Of a DNA stretch of 64,000 nucleotides, positions 59,174 to 64,000 are shown piece by piece; position 1 is the stretch's first letter; the number at the start of each line of letters is the position of its first letter. The position numbers were made by a program, and so were the translations under genes. The DNA comes from VRUE01 sp963840565 (GTDB lineage: Bacteria > Actinomycetota > Thermoleophilia > Solirubrobacterales > 70-9), in the NCBI GenBank assembly GCA_963840565.1, contig CAWIZH010000003.1, forward strand, positions 186,001 to 250,000, given 5' to 3'. Under the pieces are notes generated by a model. The model was given only the letters and a program-made list of their open reading frames with translations. It was not told the DNA's origin and searched no databases.

Positions 59174-60310
59174 GTGGCTGAGGATCTCTACAAGGTGCTC
59201 GGGGTCCCGAAAGGGGCTTCCGAGGACGAGATCAAGAAGGCGCACCGCAAGCTGGCGCGCAAATACCACCCTGACCGCAACCCCGACGATCCCGAAGGCG
59301 GAGGAGCGGTTCAAGGAGGCCCAGGGTGCCTACGACACGCTCTCCGATCCCGAGAAGCGCAAGGAATACGACGCGGGCGGGGGGATGTTCGGGGGCTTTG
59401 GCGGCGGTGGACCTGGCTGGTGGGCCGTTCGGGCCTGCTGGCGGTGGCGGGCCGGCCGGCGGCTTTGCCACTGGCGACCTCAGCGATCTCTTCTCCAACA
59501 TCTTCAGCCGCGGCGGTGGCGGCGGGCGGGCGCAGCCGCAGGGCGAACGCGGGCGCGATCTCGAAACCGAGGTCAGCCTCAGCTTCGACCAGGCGGTCAA
59601 CGGCGCCCAGGTCAACGTCACCGTGCCGAAGGCCGAACGCTGCCCGACCTGCCACGGCAACGGCGCCAAACCGGGGACCAGCCCGGTCACCTGCCCGCGC
59701 TGCGAAGGCCGCGGCATCGACGCCCAGAGCCAGGGCTTCTTCTCGATCAGCCAGCCCTGCCCGCAGTGCGGCGGCGCCGGCCAGATCATCGAGGACCCCT
59801 GCCCCACCTGCCACGGCTCCGGCCTGACCCAGCAGACCAAGCGCTACAAGGTCAACATCCCCGCCGGGGTCAAGAACGGGGCGCGGATCCGCCTCGCCGG
59901 CAAGGGCGAGGCGGGACAGCGCGGTGGGCCGCCCGGCGATCTCTTCGTCGTCACCCGCGTCGCCGCCTCGCCGGTCTTCAAACGGCTCGACGGCGGCAAC
60001 CTCGAGGTGACGGTGCCGATCACGATCGCCGAGGCGCTGCGCGGGGCGACGATCGAGGTGCCGACGCTGGAGGGGACGAAGAAGATCAAGGTCGGGCCGG
60101 GCACCAAGCACGGCTCGATCCAGCGCCTGCGCGGCGCAGGGCGCGCCGAAGGCAAAGGGCCGCGGCAAGGGCGACATCCGCTACCGGCTCGAGATCGAGA
60201 TGCCCGAGAAGCTGACCGCCGAGCAGGAGGAGGCGGCGGCGAAGCTGGCCGAGGCCTTCAACGGCTCCGACCCCCGCGCCGATCTGTTGCGCAAGGCAGG
60301 CCACCGATGA
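59174..60310 (+). CDS. dnaJ: co-chaperone DnaJ, three frame breaks (about 59294, 59412, 60135)
   Basis: GTG 59174. J-domain EDLYKVLGVPKGASEDEIKK and LARKYHPDRNPDDP (HPD). After an extra C: KAEERFKEAQGAYDTLSDPE. Then a Gly/Phe region (GGMFGGFGGGG; GGPFGPAGGGGPAGGFATGD), four CxxCxGxG zinc repeats (CPTCHGNG, CPRCEGRG, CPQCGGAG, CPTCHGSG) and the substrate domain RYKVNIPAGVKNGARIRLAG. After a slip at 60135 it ends EQEEAAAKLAEAFNGSDPRA then DLLRKAGHR. Stimulates DnaK ATPase. Gap from grpE is 3 nt. Confidence 0.92.
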
Positions 60311-60362
60311 CCTTCCGGTGCGCCTTTTCCCCCATATACCCGGATAAAGCGCACCGGAAGGG
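60311..60362. repeat. palindromic repeat family R1, copy 3
   Basis: CCTTCCGGTGCGC (60311-60323) pairs with GCGCACCGGAAGG (60350-60362); the centre reads CTTTTCCCCCATATACCC then GGATAAA. It fills exactly the gap between the dnaJ stop and hspR start, so it is transcribed within the operon as an intergenic hairpin. Confidence 0.85.
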
Positions 60363-60663
60363 GTGGTGGACGTGAGCGTGCGGCGCGAACGGATCGAGGT
60401 CTCGATCGACTCCGATCAGGGCGTCTTCATGATCTCGGTCGCCGCCGAGCTCGCCCACATGCACCCGCAGACGCTGCGGATCTACGAGGCGCGCGGCCTG
60501 ATCCGGCCCAAGCGCTCGCCGAAGAACACCCGCCTCTACTCGCAGCGCGACGTCGAGCGGCTGCGCCGGATCCAGCAGATGACCGCCGAAGGCCTGAACC
60601 TCGCCGGGGTGGAGAGGGTGCTGGCGCTGGAACGCAGGCTCAGAGAACTGGAAGGAGGCGCCA

Positions 60664-60677
<14 letters not shown>
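60363..60677 (+). CDS. hspR: MerR-family heat shock repressor HspR
   Basis: 104 residues. MISVAAELAHMHPQTLRIYE and ARGLIRPKRSPKNTRLYSQR form the MerR helix-turn-helix and wing; VERLRRIQQMTAEGLNLAGV and the coiled coil VLALERRLRELEG follow. In Streptomyces HspR represses the dnaK operon with DnaK as co-repressor and binds HAIR sites. The C-terminal NAAG ends four codons after clpB's start (overlap 14 nt). Confidence 0.9.
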
Positions 60678-63235
<2,558 letters not shown>

Positions 63236-63239
63236 CAAC

Positions 63240-63296
63240 TAGAGCCCATTAGCCGGTGTTAAGGGAAAGCAGCCAAAATCCGACATAAGCTCTAGC
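63240..63296. promoter_or_regulatory. inverted repeat between clpB and next gene
   Basis: CTAGAGC (63240-63246) and GCTCTAG (63290-63296) are complementary, enclosing 43 nt. It begins 5 nt after the clpB stop and may end clpB transcripts or regulate the next gene. Weak evidence. Confidence 0.35.
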
Positions 63297-63309
63297 CCTG
63301 ACCAATTCA

Positions 63310-64000
63310 ATGCCCGGACGCCGTCGAATCAACTCGTCTACCCAACTTCGCTCTTCGCTCTCCAACGCCGCGCTCGCGGTGGAGGATCGCGTGATCTGGC
63401 GCGGCGGCGACGCCCTGCGCGCGGTCGCCGAGGTGGTCAAGTGGCCCTTCGAGCGAGCGGTCTGGGCGATCGAGCGGGGGTTGGTCTGGCCACTTGAGGA
63501 GCGCACCGGCGACTGGAGCGGGCCGTTGCGTGCGGCGGGAGTCGCGGCCGTGGCCCTCGTTGCCGTCGGCGCCGGCGTGCTCGGGCTCGTTTGGGCTTCC
63601 GGCAGCGGCGGTGGCTCGACGCAGCAGACGCAGCAAGCCTCGGCTCCGGTCGTGGCGCCGCTGACCACCGCGGCCACTGCCGAAGAGGCGCCGGCCCAAG
63701 CCGCACCGGTCCTCCACGGAGCAGCCCCTGACTTCACGCCGAAGGCGAGCTCTGGCTCCAAGGACACAGCGAACACGTCGACCGCCAAGGCGCCGGAAGA
63801 AGCCGCCGAACCCAGTGCGGCAGCGGTAACCGAAACGGCCACTTCGCCCTCAGCCGACGCGACCGCTGCAGCGGCCAAGGTCGTCCCGGCCGGACCCGCG
63901 GCGACCAAGGTCGGGCGCCAGTTTGCCGGCGCCTTCGTCCTCTATGAGACCGGGCGCACCGACGCCAGGGTTCGCACCACCTTCGCCGCAACCGCGACGC
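63310..64000 (+). CDS. membrane protein with Ala/Pro/Thr-rich exported segment, cut by window edge
   Basis: ATG 63310 opens MPGRRRINSSTQLRSSLSNA-like sequence, then a cytosolic part with aromatic blocks (VVKWPFERAVWAIERGLVWP), one transmembrane helix (about 75-98, VAAVALVAVGAGVLGLVWAS) and a low-complexity linker rich in Ala, Thr, Pro (about 100-200). A folded part starts near FAGAFVLYETGRTDARVRTT at the window edge, possibly the start of a conserved domain. No family recognised. Confidence 0.65.
   Translation, partial: MPGRRRINSSTQLRSSLSNAALAVEDRVIWRGGDALRAVAEVVKWPFERAVWAIERGLVWPLEERTGDWSGPLRAAGVAAVALVAVGAGVLGLVWASGSGGGSTQQTQQASAPVVAPLTTAATAEEAPAQAAPVLHGAAPDFTPKASSGSKDTANTSTAKAPEEAAEPSAAAVTETATSPSADATAAAAKVVPAGPAATKVGRQFAGAFVLYETGRTDARVRTTFAATAT

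Overview
The window is 64 kb of visibly GC-rich chromosomal DNA from an actinomycete-type bacterium. The best fit is a member of the Thermoleophilia (Solirubrobacterales and relatives). Support comes from the actinobacterial dnaK-grpE-dnaJ-hspR-clpB order, an inositol-1-phosphate synthase/phosphatidylinositol-type operon, an F420-type LLM oxidoreductase, an ECF41 sigma factor with its epimerase partner, many GTG/TTG starts and several probable leaderless genes. The taxonomic assignment is an inference; there is no rRNA in the window. I see no integrase, transposase, CRISPR array or replication origin.

Layout. 0-9.6 kb: amine/amino-acid catabolism (alanine dehydrogenase, PucR-type regulator and class III aminotransferase in one operon, divergent APC permease and UspA, FAD amine oxidase, enolase-superfamily enzyme), then a ferritin. 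9.6-14.9 kb: two tandem S51 peptidases, three tandem TetR regulators, an ECF sigma factor and a methyltransferase; most of these are broken by small frame errors. 15-24.9 kb: O-acyltransferase/SGNH protein, membrane proteins, a VOC protein, ECF41 with its epimerase, VapBC, PadR with a membrane partner, an HTH gene beside a decapitated nucleotidyltransferase, a RelE/Phd-like pair, a DUF6927 protein. 24.9-37.3 kb: tRNA-Asp, secreted metallopeptidase, FAD oxidase-DUF1365-CFA synthase lipid cluster, hydrolases, FHA-HTH plus a short FtsH, an MpaB-type oxygenase and tandem secreted paralogues. 37.3-49 kb: methyltransferase, tRNA-Val, two SDRs, then housekeeping genes (lysS, prmC, lgt, argF), H1-like protein, RlmD-type methyltransferase, coiled-coil protein, LLM oxidoreductase, uracil-DNA glycosylase. 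49-53 kb: inositol phospholipid operon (PAP2, CDP-alcohol transferase, ino1, glycosyltransferase-PHP fusion). 53-64 kb: hydrolase, endonuclease III, cytochrome c, secreted EEP phosphatase, the dnaK-grpE-dnaJ-hspR-clpB stress operon and a truncated membrane protein at the right edge.

Two things cut across the gene map. First, the region carries several families of short palindromic elements: hairpins with a constant loop but different 26-bp stems (6.2, 9.6 and, more distantly, 7.7 kb); a 49-52 bp palindrome present three times (32.0, 44.8, 60.3 kb), one copy splitting an exonuclease/phosphatase gene; an 80-bp imperfect palindrome present once between genes (53.1 kb) and once inside the grpE reading frame (58.6 kb); and nested hairpins sharing GTCCAAAT (8.9, 31.2, 55.2 kb). 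Second, about 17 one-base-type frame breaks hit otherwise conserved genes, clustered at 9.6-14.5 kb and 54.6-61.1 kb and often in C or G runs. These look like assembly errors rather than real pseudogenes. Coordinates for those genes are given as the span of the intended reading frame.
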